The notes: a model not told the origin generated them from the letters alone. Positions 16,633 to 26,576 are shown, counted from the stretch's first letter. The stretch: 64,000 bases of DNA from Pseudalgibacter ostreae (GCF_042427585.1 NZ_JBHMFC010000020.1:18448-82447), one strand, 5' to 3'. Numbers and translations are program-made.

Positions 16633-17499
16633 ATGGTAAACGATTTAATTATAAATTTTACGCCTACAGGTATGATTCCTACAAAAGCGATGACGCCTCA
16701 TGTTCCAGTGGGGGTTTCGGAGATAGTGGAAGATGTGCTTTTAGCTTCAGAAATAGGTATTACCATGGTGCATTTGCATGCTAGAGATGCCGTTACCGGA
16801 ATGCCAACCTATAAAAAAGAAGTTTATGGGGATATTATTGAGGGTATTCGAAGATATGCTCCCGAACTGGTCATTTGTGTCTCTTTAAGTGGAAGGGATT
16901 TTGGAGAATTGGATAAACGAAGCGACCCTTTATTGTTAGAGGGCAATTTAAAGCCAGACATGGGAAGTTTAACCCTTAGTTCGCTTAATTTTAATAAAAC
17001 GGCGAGTATCAATGCACCAGAGATGGTGTGTAGCCTAGCGGCGCTAATGCAAGAAAAAGGGATTGTGCCAGAATTGGAGGTTTTTGATATAGGGATGATT
17101 AATTATGCGAAATATTTAGAAAAAAAAGAACTAATAGAAGCGCCATATTATTTCAATCTGCTATTTGGAAATATAGCGTGTTCTCAGGCCAATTTATTAC
17201 ATTCAGGGATTATGGTTAACGATCTTCCAGAACAGGCATGCTGGAGTCTAGCAGGAATAGGAAACGAGCAATTAAAAATGAACTCGCTTTCCGTAGCTAT
17301 TGGAGGAGGAGTTAGGGTGGGGCTTGAAGATAATATTTGGTATGATATGGCAAGAACAAAACTCGCAACAAATGCGGCCTTATTAAAACGCATCCATTTA
17401 ATTGCGAATGCGAATGAGCGTGACGTTATGTCGCCAAAAGATTTTCGTTTAAAAATGAACCTGGCACCTGGAAATGGCGTTTATGGACGGTGTAAATAA
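16633..17499 (+). CDS. BKACE family (DUF849) beta-keto acid cleavage enzyme
   Basis: This is a 288-residue TIM-barrel enzyme. The signature HLHARD (about residues 47-52) supplies two zinc-binding His residues and the catalytic-region Asp, and the C-terminal SVAIGGGVRVGLEDN is a conserved active-site segment. Family members condense a beta-keto acid with acetyl-CoA to give acetoacetate plus a new CoA ester; the best known acts on 3-keto-5-aminohexanoate in lysine fermentation. No lysine-fermentation partner genes are nearby, so the substrate is open. It is likely monocistronic. Confidence 0.85.
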   Translation: MVNDLIINFTPTGMIPTKAMTPHVPVGVSEIVEDVLLASEIGITMVHLHARDAVTGMPTYKKEVYGDIIEGIRRYAPELVICVSLSGRDFGELDKRSDPLLLEGNLKPDMGSLTLSSLNFNKTASINAPEMVCSLAALMQEKGIVPELEVFDIGMINYAKYLEKKELIEAPYYFNLLFGNIACSQANLLHSGIMVNDLPEQACWSLAGIGNEQLKMNSLSVAIGGGVRVGLEDNIWYDMARTKLATNAALLKRIHLIANANERDVMSPKDFRLKMNLAPGNGVYGRCK

Positions 17500-17624
17500 A
17501 AATAGATGCGAAAGGTTTGTAATGGGAAGTCAAGTTTTTTTTTAGTAGTTAATAACTCCTAACAAGTCCCCTTTAATATCCCTTCTAAAAGTTCTATTTT
17601 GCACTTCCTTTTTTAACATGAATT

Positions 17625-19937
17625 ATGAAAGTTTGTATAGCCGAAAAACCAAGTGTTGCCCGCGAAATCGCTGCTGTTTTAGGAGCAAATACTAAACGCG
17701 ATGGTTACTTTGAAGGTAATGGTTATGCCGTAACTTATACCTTTGGGCATTTATGTACTTTAAAAGAACCTAATGATTATAAGCCTTATTGGAAAAGTTG
17801 GGATTTAAACAACTTACCCATGCTTCCCGAGAAATTTGAAACGAAAGTAGTGGCAAATTCGGGAATACAAAAGCAGTTCAAAATTGTAAAAAGCTTATTT
17901 GACAAAGCAGAGCTGGTTATTAATTGCGGGGATGCTGGCCAAGAAGGAGAACTTATCCAACGTTGGGTAATGAATGAAGCAGGTTATAAGGGGGAAGTGA
18001 AACGCCTTTGGATTTCTTCTTTAACTACAGAAGCGATTAAAGAAGGCTTTGAAAACTTAAAGCCTTCTGAAAATTATGATAATTTATATTATGCTGGGTT
18101 TTCTCGAGCTATAGGCGATTGGTTGTTGGGTATGAACGCGACCCGATTATATACAGTAAAACATGGCGGTTATAAACAAGTGTTATCGGTTGGGCGTGTG
18201 CAAACACCTACCTTGGCCATGGTGGTCAATCGGTTTAAAGAAATAGAAAACTTTAAGCCACAACCTTATTGGGAGTTACAAACGCTTTATAGAAATACGC
18301 TTTTTAGTTATGAAGATGGCCGTTTTTTTAAAAAGGAAGATGGTGAGGTTTTAGCCAATAAAGTGAAAGAAAGTGAATTTGAAATTGAATCTATTACTAA
18401 AAAGAAAGGTACGGAATATGCCCCCAAGCTTTTTGATCTAACGGGATTGCAGGTGTATTGCAATACCAAGTTTGGGTTTTCGGCAGATGAGACTTTAAAG
18501 ATTGTTCAAGCCTTATACGAACGAAAAGTGGTAACGTACCCGAGAGTTGATACTACTTTTTTACCAAATGATGTGTATCCTAAAGTTCATGGTATTCTTC
18601 AAAAACTTACCCAGTATTCGGTTTTAACCGAGCCGCTTTTAGGGAAAAAGATAAAGAAATCGTCCAAAGTCTTTAACGATAAAAAAGTAACCGATCACCA
18701 TGCTATCATTCCAACGGGTATGCAAACGAATTTGCAGTACAACCAGCAGCAGGTCTATGATATTATAACAAAACGGTTTATTGCGGTTTTTTATGAAGAT
18801 TGTATGGTGTCTAATACCACGGTTATAGGTAAAGCAGCAGAAGTGTCTTTTAAGACTACAGGAAAAGAAATCTTAAAAAAAGGTTGGCGGGTAGTTTTTG
18901 AAACCTCAGAAACCAAAGAAAAAGATTCAGGGATTCTACCAAGCTTTGTTAAAGGCGAAAAAGGTCCGCATGAACCTTCATTTTTGGAGAAAGAAACGAA
19001 GCCCCCCAACCAATTTACAGAGGCGTCCTTACTGCGCGCCATGGAAACGGCAGGGAAACAAGTGGATGATGATGAGTTGCGGGACTTGATGAAGGAAAAC
19101 GGTATCGGACGACCTTCCACCCGTGCCAATATTATAGAAACCTTGTTCAAAAGAAAATATATAAAGCGGAACAAAAAACAAGTATTACCAACAGATACAG
19201 GGATTCAATTGATTGATACCATCCAAAATGATTTGTTGAAATCGGCAGAACTCACAGGGTCGTGGGAAAAGCAATTAAAAGATATCGAAAAAGGGGAATT
19301 TAGTGCCACCGCTTTTATAAACAACATGAAGCGCATGGTAGATGCTTTAGTGTTCGAAGTACGCAGCGAAACCAAGCGGGCCAATATTTCCCATGCTGTT
19401 ACCGTGAAAAAAAGAGCAGTTAAGGCGGCGCAAAAGGAAACGAAAGGGATTCTTGCAGAGTTATGCCCTAAATGTAAACAAGGAGCGCTTTTAAAAGGGA
19501 AATCTGCTTACGGATGCAGTGCTTTTAAATCGGGCTGTGATTTTGTTTTGCCTTTTATTTTTAAGGATAAAAAAATATCAGAGAAACAATTTTTAAGACT
19601 CCTTCAAAAAGGAAGTACCGTAAATTTAAAAGGTTTTAAAACAGCTGCTGGAACAGAGGAAGGCTTAGTTCGTTTTGATGAGCATTTTAAATTGAAACTA
19701 GAACCTAAAAAAAAGACTGCGGCTAACAAACCTCTGGACCATAATGTAAAACCATCAGAACTGCTATGTCCCAAATGTAAAAAAGGCACTGTTATTAAAG
19801 GGAATACTGCTTATGGTTGTAGCGCATATAAGTCGGGTTGTGATTTTAAAGTGACCTTCGACGTCGTTAAATCTAAAATTAACGGACAGAAACCCACTAG
19901 AGAGCTAGTTTATAGTATTTTAAGCGATAATTTTTGA
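17625..19937 (+). CDS. topB: DNA topoisomerase III
   Basis: This is a 770-residue type IA topoisomerase that passes single strands through a transient break to decatenate DNA. The N-terminal TOPRIM domain begins MKVCIAEKPSVA and carries the acidic motif DAGQEGELIQR near residue 105. The catalytic tyrosine is Tyr305 in VVTYPRVDT. The conserved ENGIGRPSTRA lies near residue 490. The C-terminus has two topoisomerase zinc-ribbon-like repeats (CPKCKQGALLKGKSAYGCSAF and CPKCKKGTVIKGNTAYGCSAY) joined by a Lys-rich linker. The length is typical for Bacteroidota TopB. Confidence 0.94.
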   Translation: MKVCIAEKPSVAREIAAVLGANTKRDGYFEGNGYAVTYTFGHLCTLKEPNDYKPYWKSWDLNNLPMLPEKFETKVVANSGIQKQFKIVKSLFDKAELVINCGDAGQEGELIQRWVMNEAGYKGEVKRLWISSLTTEAIKEGFENLKPSENYDNLYYAGFSRAIGDWLLGMNATRLYTVKHGGYKQVLSVGRVQTPTLAMVVNRFKEIENFKPQPYWELQTLYRNTLFSYEDGRFFKKEDGEVLANKVKESEFEIESITKKKGTEYAPKLFDLTGLQVYCNTKFGFSADETLKIVQALYERKVVTYPRVDTTFLPNDVYPKVHGILQKLTQYSVLTEPLLGKKIKKSSKVFNDKKVTDHHAIIPTGMQTNLQYNQQQVYDIITKRFIAVFYEDCMVSNTTVIGKAAEVSFKTTGKEILKKGWRVVFETSETKEKDSGILPSFVKGEKGPHEPSFLEKETKPPNQFTEASLLRAMETAGKQVDDDELRDLMKENGIGRPSTRANIIETLFKRKYIKRNKKQVLPTDTGIQLIDTIQNDLLKSAELTGSWEKQLKDIEKGEFSATAFINNMKRMVDALVFEVRSETKRANISHAVTVKKRAVKAAQKETKGILAELCPKCKQGALLKGKSAYGCSAFKSGCDFVLPFIFKDKKISEKQFLRLLQKGSTVNLKGFKTAAGTEEGLVRFDEHFKLKLEPKKKTAANKPLDHNVKPSELLCPKCKKGTVIKGNTAYGCSAYKSGCDFKVTFDVVKSKINGQKPTRELVYSILSDNF

Positions 19938-20063
19938 TAAACGCCCGTTCATGATGTATATTTATCATATGGATTTCAAAATAAAACGATAGGGGCTGGT
20001 ATAATTTAGCAAAGGGACGTTTTGCTTAAGATAAACGGAAACTAGGGTTTTTTTAGTGGTATT

Positions 20064-20708
20064 ATGGACAAAGAAAAACATAAAAGCATATCTAAATTAC
20101 AAAGATATAAGGGGGTTATTAAAAATGGCTTATTTCTTTTTGGCATAAGGAATAGGTTGGCTAAAGCAGGCCTTGATATTGAGCCTTATTACTGGGTTCA
20201 AGAAGAAGTGGTGCCTTGTAAATTACCAGAGGTTAAGGGAGGGGCTTCGGGCTTTGTCGTTAAGGAAATAGGGCTTAAAGAGATAGAGGTGTTAAGAAGT
20301 TTTCAATCTGATAGAGAGTTTTATGAGCTCATAAAAGGGATTGAAAATGGTCAATTATGTTTTGGTTTGGAACATAATGGAGACTTGGCGGCCTATACTT
20401 TTGTAGAGTTAAAGGACTTTGAGTTTAAAGGAAGAAAGTTTAAACTGAAAGCCCATGAAGCCTACCTATTAAATATGTGGACTTTTCATGCGTATAGGGG
20501 CAGAAATTTGGCGCCTTATCTACGTTGTCAAACTTATAAGATATTAAAAGAACAGGGTAGGGATGTGAAATATAGTATCACGAACTATTTTAATAAATCT
20601 TCAGCTAAATTTAAAAACAAACTCAACTCTAAAAATTTGAGCCTTCATTTAAGTATTGTGTTGTTTGGTAAACATACATGGAATTTTAAAATGAAAACGT
20701 ATAAATGA
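20064..20708 (+). CDS. GNAT-fold acetyltransferase-like protein
   Basis: The protein has 214 residues. The region at about 135-170 (AYLLNMWTFHAYRGRNLAPYLR) resembles GNAT motif A, where the acetyl-CoA pyrophosphate loop R/Q-x-x-G-x-G/A is represented by YRGRNLAP. The N-terminal 60 residues are basic and unlike the core. The substrate is unknown. The gene overlaps the following pseudouridine synthase by 4 nt (ATGA), implying translational coupling. Confidence 0.6.
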   Translation: MDKEKHKSISKLQRYKGVIKNGLFLFGIRNRLAKAGLDIEPYYWVQEEVVPCKLPEVKGGASGFVVKEIGLKEIEVLRSFQSDREFYELIKGIENGQLCFGLEHNGDLAAYTFVELKDFEFKGRKFKLKAHEAYLLNMWTFHAYRGRNLAPYLRCQTYKILKEQGRDVKYSITNYFNKSSAKFKNKLNSKNLSLHLSIVLFGKHTWNFKMKTYK

Positions 20709-21301
20709 CAAAGCCTAGCCCTGAACATCGACACTATATTATCTACAAACCGTATGGGTATTTAAGTCAGTTTACAAGTAATGCTTCCAAGCAACAATCT
20801 AAAAAATTCTTAGGAACACTTCATAACTTCCCTAAAGGCACCATGGCTATTGGTCGGCTCGATGAAGCTTCTGAGGGGTTATTGTTGCTTACAACCGACG
20901 GTAGGATAAGTGACTTTGTTAACAGTAAGAAGGTAGCTAAAGAATACTATGCGCAAGTGGACGGAGAGTTGTCTGAAGAAGCGCTAGGGAAATTACAAAA
21001 AGGTGTTGAAATTGGTGTTAACGGCAAAAAATATCAAACTAAATCATGTCATGCTTTTAAGCTTTATGAACTTCCCAAGCTCCCAGAACGCTCACAGAAA
21101 ATACGCGATAACAGGCATGGGCCTACATCTTGGGTCTCTATCGTTTTAAACGAGGGTAAATTTCGTCAAGTACGAAAAATGACCTCTGCCGTAGGAGCTC
21201 CTACTTTGCGCTTAGTTCGTGTTCGGGTAGGGGGTATCACCCTCGGTGCTATGCAGGTAGGAGAGGTGGTTGAGGTTTCCGATTTAATTGCGCTGCTATA
21301 A
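20705..21301 (+). CDS. RluE-like large-subunit rRNA pseudouridine synthase
   Basis: The protein has 198 residues with no N-terminal S4 domain, as in RluE. The catalytic motif is GRLDEASEGLLLLTTDG (about residues 49-65), whose Asp attacks the uridine. KVAKEYYAQV and the C-terminal LNEGKFRQVRKM block are typical of the RsuA/RluB/E/F group. RluE modifies U2457 of E. coli 23S rRNA; the exact site here is inferred. It is convergent with the DUF1080 lipoprotein only 5 nt away. Confidence 0.85.
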   Translation: MTKPSPEHRHYIIYKPYGYLSQFTSNASKQQSKKFLGTLHNFPKGTMAIGRLDEASEGLLLLTTDGRISDFVNSKKVAKEYYAQVDGELSEEALGKLQKGVEIGVNGKKYQTKSCHAFKLYELPKLPERSQKIRDNRHGPTSWVSIVLNEGKFRQVRKMTSAVGAPTLRLVRVRVGGITLGAMQVGEVVEVSDLIALL

Positions 21302-21306
21302 AGCTG

Positions 21307-22113
21307 TTAAAGCTCTAATATTTCAATGTTTTTAAATTCAGTCGATTGGCTTTCGCTTTGAAGAGATATATAGCCCTTTTTTAGTGGAGAACCCGCCCTG
21401 GCCTTCCAGTAATCGTGATTGGCATCAACATCCCCGCCGATTACGGGCTTAGAGTATAACATAACCTCTTCTCCATTAATTTTGTGAGAAATTAAGAAAT
21501 CATTTAAAACCTCTATCTCTAAGCGTACCCATTGATTGCCGTGAAAGGTTTTGGAATTTGAGGATATGCAGTGTTCGGTAGTTTGTTTGCCGTTAATACT
21601 AATATGGGTTCCTGGTGTGCAAACGTTGCCGGTAGATCTATCGTCTATACCTAGGCCTCCTAAGAGTTGTACTTCTATGGATACTGGGAAATTTTGTTCT
21701 AGACCCATGTTTTCAGGATTTTCAGAATGTATCATCACACCACTATTGGCAGCTGCCCAACCTGCACCATCGCTTAATGGCTTGCCTGTAAAACGATACT
21801 CAAGGCGCAATTTATAATTAGAGAATTCTTGGTTGTAAAATAGATGACCAAAGGTGTTGTTAAACCTATCTTCATATTCATCATAATTAACTTTTATAGA
21901 GCCATCTTCTACAATAAAGGTGTTTTTATAGTTTTCTCCAGCAGGATACCCTTTAATTTTCACGATCCAATTCTCTAGATTTTTACCATTAAAGAGTTTA
22001 ACCCACTGTGTTTTAGCAGGAGTGGAAGTGGTTCTGTGATCTTTGTCTTTACAGCTTAATAATAGTGTTAAACAACTTATAATGGTTAATGTTTTTTTTA
22101 GGTGTTGCATCAT
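21307..22113 (-). CDS. DUF1080 (3-keto-disaccharide hydrolase family) lipoprotein
   Basis: The protein has 268 residues from ATG 22111-22113 (a second ATG follows at once). This start gives a clean lipoprotein signal, KKTLTIISCLTLLLSC; a frame 18 codons longer is available but would bury the signal. The DUF1080 beta-jelly-roll begins at LFNGKNLENW and includes NSGVMIHSENPEN and SIEVQLLGG. Proteins of this family have been reported to cleave 3-keto glycosides. It is the last gene of the arm encoding the GMC dehydrogenase, its small subunit and ThuA, 159 nt after ThuA. Confidence 0.87.
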   Translation of the reverse strand: MMQHLKKTLTIISCLTLLLSCKDKDHRTTSTPAKTQWVKLFNGKNLENWIVKIKGYPAGENYKNTFIVEDGSIKVNYDEYEDRFNNTFGHLFYNQEFSNYKLRLEYRFTGKPLSDGAGWAAANSGVMIHSENPENMGLEQNFPVSIEVQLLGGLGIDDRSTGNVCTPGTHISINGKQTTEHCISSNSKTFHGNQWVRLEIEVLNDFLISHKINGEEVMLYSKPVIGGDVDANHDYWKARAGSPLKKGYISLQSESQSTEFKNIEILEL

Positions 22114-22272
22114 TTTTATTTTGAATTTAAAAGGCAATATGTTCACTGGTTTTTCAGGCTTAATCAAAGAGAAAATGTTCAGTAAGAAACAGTGCCGTGT
22201 TTCCTTTTTTATAAAAACTAAGTTTCACGCGTGTTGAAAAATAAAAAATGCAAAACATTAATTCATATAGTA

Positions 22273-23022
22273 TTATAATGCGTTTGTACCTGTGGCATAT
22301 GCAATACCGCCTAAAATATGTTTTAGAAACAGCGGGTCGCTATAGCTCGCATCGGCATGGCCAAGAGCGGTGTAAAATATGCGACCACCCTCAAAATTGT
22401 GATACCATGCTATGGGGTGGTTTTCGCCATGTTTTCCACCGGTATATGAGGTTTCATCAATGGTTATTAACACTTGAATACTTGTACTTAAAGATTTAAA
22501 ATTATACCACTCATCAAACGTGTACCATTGGTTTTCTAAAAAAGAGCTTGCAGGGTGGTTGTGGTTTACAATATTTAGGGTAGCGGGTTGTGGTTTCGGG
22601 TGGTCGTCAAAATAGGCCCCTATCATTGTGCCATACCATGGCCAATCATATTCAGCTGTTGTTGCAGCATGTATGCCTACAAAGCCTCCACCATTTTGAA
22701 TATAGGTTTTAAATGCATCTTGCTGTTCGTTTGAAAATATATCGCCAGATGGACTTAAAAAAATAACAGCATCATAGTTTTTAATATTTGAAATTAATGT
22801 ATCGGAGTTTTCAGTGGTGTCCACATGAAAACCATTATCACGACCTAATTTTTGGATGCTTGTAATGCCTTTTTCTATAGAGCTATGTCGAAAGCCCAAA
22901 GTTTTTGAAAAAACGATAACTTGTATTTCTTTTCCTTCTGATTTTGGTATTATGGCGTTTTTACAGCTAAACAGACAACAAAGGCCGAAAACAATAAGAA
23001 TGTGATTTTTTATAAGGTCCAT
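22273..23022 (-). CDS. ThuA-like domain lipoprotein
   Basis: The protein has 249 residues. The N-terminal signal ends in a lipobox (CLFSC). The ThuA domain, a class I glutamine-amidotransferase-like fold, runs from about residue 33: FSKTLGFRHSSIEKG, FVGIHAATTAEYDWPWYGTMIGAYF and GGRIFYTALGHADASY. ThuA was defined in rhizobial trehalose use, where it works with a sugar dehydrogenase on 3-keto disaccharides; the reaction here is inferred. It overlaps the small-subunit gene by 13 nt. Confidence 0.85.
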   Translation of the reverse strand: MDLIKNHILIVFGLCCLFSCKNAIIPKSEGKEIQVIVFSKTLGFRHSSIEKGITSIQKLGRDNGFHVDTTENSDTLISNIKNYDAVIFLSPSGDIFSNEQQDAFKTYIQNGGGFVGIHAATTAEYDWPWYGTMIGAYFDDHPKPQPATLNIVNHNHPASSFLENQWYTFDEWYNFKSLSTSIQVLITIDETSYTGGKHGENHPIAWYHNFEGGRIFYTALGHADASYSDPLFLKHILGGIAYATGTNAL

Positions 23023-23639
23023 GTTTTTCCATTTGTAGTCTCATCAAGCGATACGCATCCGTGGTATGCCCCAGGTATGGGGTCGTAAACCAAAACTTCT
23101 TTACCTATTTTTTCTGAAGTATAATACCCGAAAAGCGCATAATAGCGTACTGATAATAAAAACTTGTATAAGGTATAGTGCTTTATGTTTTCAGCGGGAA
23201 TATCTTGAATAGCTAATTTTTGTTGGTGTAACACGAATTGAGAGTCTTCATGGGAGAGATTAAAATACTCTGAAACCAATACGGCGATATCGTTTTTGTT
23301 TCCTTTGGAAATAGGGGTGTTAAATTTTGTTTCAAATTTATTTGCAAATAAATTTGCGCCCTGTTTAAATAGCTTTTGGTTGTCTTCTTTTTCAAGATTT
23401 TGATACATTAAATCTATAAACTGTGGCACATTTACCGCCAATGCTCCAGGAGTTTCTGTTTCAGGAATAATAATATCTACCAAATGCGTCACCATGACCT
23501 TTTCATCTTCAGATAAAAAAACAGGAGTCCAGCTTTTGGTTTCAGCAGTACAAGAAGCTAGTATGTTCATAATGGTTGGAGCCGCAACGGCATACCCCAA
23601 TCCCATGGTCAAATTTTTTAAAGCGGTTCTTCTGTTCAT
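23010..23639 (-). CDS. Gluconate 2-dehydrogenase subunit 3-type small subunit, Tat-exported
   Basis: The protein has 209 residues from ATG 23637-23639, chosen because it directly precedes a twin-arginine signal (MNRRTALKNLTMGLGYAV). The upstream extension would overlap the dehydrogenase gene and spoil the signal. The body matches the gluconate 2-dehydrogenase subunit 3 family (VTHLVDIIIPETETPGALAV, GCVSLDETTNGKTW). Such subunits pair with FAD-dependent GMC dehydrogenases and carry them through the Tat pathway. The gene directly follows the GMC gene (4-nt gap), so the two likely form one periplasmic enzyme. Confidence 0.85.
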   Translation of the reverse strand: MNRRTALKNLTMGLGYAVAAPTIMNILASCTAETKSWTPVFLSEDEKVMVTHLVDIIIPETETPGALAVNVPQFIDLMYQNLEKEDNQKLFKQGANLFANKFETKFNTPISKGNKNDIAVLVSEYFNLSHEDSQFVLHQQKLAIQDIPAENIKHYTLYKFLLSVRYYALFGYYTSEKIGKEVLVYDPIPGAYHGCVSLDETTNGKTWTL

Positions 23640-23643
23640 GATC

Positions 23644-25362
23644 TTAATTTGTTTTATTTTTTTTAAAGATATCAGCAGCATGATTTGCTGCTCGTGCTGT
23701 TAATGCCATATAGGTTAATGACGGGTTTTGGCAGGCAGAAGAGGTCATACAGGCGCCATCGGTTACATAAACATTTGGTACAGCATGAATTTGATTGTGT
23801 TTATTTAATACCGAAGTTTTAGGGTCGTGACCCATTCTAGCCGTTCCCATTTCGTGTATACAATCTCCAGGAATAGGTGTTCCAATGCGACCTTTTACGT
23901 TTTTATAGCCTGCAGCTTTAAATATGGCAACCGCCTGATTCATCATGTCTTGTTGCATTTTTAGTTCGTTTTCTTTAAACTCAGCATCTAAGTCCAGGGT
24001 AGGCAACCCCCATTTGTCTAAAATATCATAATTTAAAGACATTTTATTTTCATGGTAAGGTAGGCATTCTCCAAAACCTGTCATGCCTATCCTCCAATGG
24101 CCTGGCTTTAAGAGCTCTTCTTTTAATGTTTTTCCAAAACTTAGTTCTGCAACGGCACGCTCCCATCCCGTTCTGCTGGCGCCACCTTGGTAGCCAAACC
24201 CGCGAACATAATCTTTGGCCGCGGTTTTCTCGTTTCCTAAGTTTTGAAATCGAGGAATATAGAAACCATTCGGGCGTCTTCCTTTGTAATATTTGTCATC
24301 ATATCCTTCAACATCGGCAGAAGCTCCAACACCATAATGGTGATCCATGAGGTTGTGTCCCAATTCACCACTATCATTGCCCATACCATTAGGAAATCGC
24401 TTTGATTTAGACTGTAGTAGGATGCTGGTTGATGCTATCGTTGAGGCGCAGTTAAAAATGATTGAAGCTTTAAAAAATATTTTTTCATGGGTTTCAGCAT
24501 CTATTATTTTTACACCAGAGGCTAAACCAGTTGTGTCATCATATACAATTTCGTATGCAATGGAATTAGCCCGTAAATGCATGTTTCCTGTACGCTCTGC
24601 TGCTGGCAGGGTAGAGGAGTTGCTGCTAAAGTATCCTCCAAAGGGGCATCCGCGTATGCACCTGTTTCTGTACTGGCAATTGGAGCGCCCTTCATGTACG
24701 GCATCTCCTGTTTTATTGGCTACTCTGCCAATCATTAAAAGTCGGTCGTCGTCAAAATTCTCTTCTATGTTTTTTTGTAAATCCTTTTCAACACAATTCA
24801 ATTCCATGGGGGCCGATAGCTTTCCGTCTGGTAAATGGGCTAAACCTCTGTTCTCTCCAGAAACCCCAATAAATGCTTCAACTTTATCGTACCAAGGGGA
24901 AATGTCGTTATAGCGTATAGGCCAATCTACACCATGGCCATCAACTTTATTAGCTTCAAAATCCATGTCGCTCCACCTGTAGGATTGTCTGCCCCACATA
25001 ATAGAGCGTCCTCCCACGTGGTAGCCTCTTATCCAATCGAAGCGCTTGGGTTCATTATAGGGATGGTCTTCGTAATTAACAAACCAGTGTCCTGATTCAG
25101 CATTTACAAATCCACTTCTTTTGTGTATACTGTGTCCCTTTATTTTTTCTGGATCGACTTTTCCTCTGTATTTTAAATCCCAAGATTCACTATGCATGGT
25201 TGGGTAATCGTCAATATGCCTAACGTTTGGGCCTCTTTCTAGAACTAAGGTTTTTAAACCGTTTTCACATAGCTCTTTGGCTGCCCATCCGCCAGAGATG
25301 CCTGTACCAATTACTATAGCATCATAAGCTTCTGGGTATTCTGATATGTTTTCTGAAGTCAT
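23644..25362 (-). CDS. GMC-family FAD-dependent sugar dehydrogenase, large subunit
   Basis: The protein has 572 residues. The FAD-binding Rossmann motif is IVIGTGISGGWAAKELCENG (about residues 16-35), ending in LVLERG. Other landmarks are the GGRSIMWGRQSYR loop, a cysteine-rich segment with CRNRCIRGCPFGGY, and the C-terminal HEMGTARMGHDP and CQNPSLTYMALTARAA blocks, where the catalytic His lies. There is no signal of its own, which fits piggyback Tat export with the adjacent subunit 3. Close relatives include glucoside 3-dehydrogenases, which oxidise C3 of sugars and glycosides. It is the first gene of the minus-strand arm, divergent from the AraC regulator. Confidence 0.88.
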   Translation of the reverse strand: MTSENISEYPEAYDAIVIGTGISGGWAAKELCENGLKTLVLERGPNVRHIDDYPTMHSESWDLKYRGKVDPEKIKGHSIHKRSGFVNAESGHWFVNYEDHPYNEPKRFDWIRGYHVGGRSIMWGRQSYRWSDMDFEANKVDGHGVDWPIRYNDISPWYDKVEAFIGVSGENRGLAHLPDGKLSAPMELNCVEKDLQKNIEENFDDDRLLMIGRVANKTGDAVHEGRSNCQYRNRCIRGCPFGGYFSSNSSTLPAAERTGNMHLRANSIAYEIVYDDTTGLASGVKIIDAETHEKIFFKASIIFNCASTIASTSILLQSKSKRFPNGMGNDSGELGHNLMDHHYGVGASADVEGYDDKYYKGRRPNGFYIPRFQNLGNEKTAAKDYVRGFGYQGGASRTGWERAVAELSFGKTLKEELLKPGHWRIGMTGFGECLPYHENKMSLNYDILDKWGLPTLDLDAEFKENELKMQQDMMNQAVAIFKAAGYKNVKGRIGTPIPGDCIHEMGTARMGHDPKTSVLNKHNQIHAVPNVYVTDGACMTSSACQNPSLTYMALTARAANHAADIFKKNKTN

Positions 25363-25451
25363 TGTTTTATGTTGTCTAAATTGAGTGTTTTTTAAATCAA
25401 TTTGAGAATTAATTTATGAATTTATTACTAATTGCTCAAAGATTAAAGTAA

Positions 25452-26576
25452 ATGCTGATTAAATTCATAATGGTTGGGAAATTAGCTATTTTGCGCATCA
25501 GTAATGTTCAAATTATTTCAGTGAAAATAAATATACAAAAAATACAGCCTTATGAAGCAGATGGTATTGTGTACCATGCCGATACGTGTTTGCCGTTAAT
25601 TGATGCTTTTAAAAGAAAGAAAATAAAATTTAAAGCCTTAGCACGGCATACTTATCCTGGTGATAGGTTGGATGAGAATACCATTGGGCTTAATAGCATA
25701 GGGTATTGGGATGCGAGTGAGCCTCAAGACTGGGGTTTAGACTGGCATAGGAATGAAGGGCTTGAATTTCACTTTTTAGAATCAGGCACCATGCCGTATT
25801 CACAAGAGCATAGGGAGGTTGTTTTGGAGCCTAATGATCTTACGGTAACCCGCCCTTGGGAAGCGCATAAAGTGGGTGGCCCACATGTGGGCATGGGGAA
25901 GTTTTATTGGGTTATTATCGATTTGGGGGTGCGTAGGCCACATCAAGAATGGACTTGGCCAGAATGGATCACGCTAACGCCTTCAGACCTTACTAGGTTA
26001 ACCACTATTTTAAGGCAAAACGAGAAATCCATTTGGAAAACGAATCCGCGGGTTCGGGAATGTTTTCTCCGAATTAACAAGGCGGTTAATACCGATAAAA
26101 ATGGAAGTAATGCTTCGAGAATTCGATTGTTAATTAATTATTTGTTGATTCTTATTTTGGATTTAATGGACACGGACGATGTGGTTTTAAATGAAACCTT
26201 AACAGATAGTTCTAGAAGTGTGAAATTGTTTTTAGACGAGCTTAATAATAATGTAACCGATTCGTGGACCATAGAACGTATGGCGCACTCTGCTGGTGTT
26301 GGATTAACACGGTTTACTTACCATTGTAAACAGTTAACCAACTTAACTCCTATGCGATATTTAACCATTAAGCGGCTAGAATTATCAAAGAAAACGCTTT
26401 TGGAACATCCAGCTTTAACTATTACGGAGGTGGCGTATATGTGCGGTTTTGCTACAAGTCAATATTTTTCAACTGTTTTTAAAAAGCACGAAAAGTGTTC
26501 TCCAAATGAATATCGACTTAATCATGGCGCAACTAAGCAGGGTTTGGCTTTGGAGTCGGTTTGTGATGAAAAGTAA
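25452..26576 (+). CDS. AraC-family transcriptional regulator
   Basis: The protein has 374 residues as translated from the first ATG; the first 25-30 residues are atypical, so a later start (for example ATG at 25470) is possible. An N-terminal cupin-like sensor (about 35-170: EFHFLESGTMPYSQEHREVVLEPNDLTVTRPWEAHKV) precedes a C-terminal double helix-turn-helix at about 270-365 (IERMAHSAGVGLTRFTYHCKQ and ITEVAYMCGFATSQYFSTVFKK). It sits between the two divergent arms of the sugar locus and is therefore the likely activator, with a sugar derivative as effector. Confidence 0.88.
   Translation: MLIKFIMVGKLAILRISNVQIISVKINIQKIQPYEADGIVYHADTCLPLIDAFKRKKIKFKALARHTYPGDRLDENTIGLNSIGYWDASEPQDWGLDWHRNEGLEFHFLESGTMPYSQEHREVVLEPNDLTVTRPWEAHKVGGPHVGMGKFYWVIIDLGVRRPHQEWTWPEWITLTPSDLTRLTTILRQNEKSIWKTNPRVRECFLRINKAVNTDKNGSNASRIRLLINYLLILILDLMDTDDVVLNETLTDSSRSVKLFLDELNNNVTDSWTIERMAHSAGVGLTRFTYHCKQLTNLTPMRYLTIKRLELSKKTLLEHPALTITEVAYMCGFATSQYFSTVFKKHEKCSPNEYRLNHGATKQGLALESVCDEK

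Noticed and set aside
24347..24913. Plus-strand 188-codon frame inside the GMC dehydrogenase gene
   Set aside because: Antisense to well-conserved GMC motifs, with no recognisable product.
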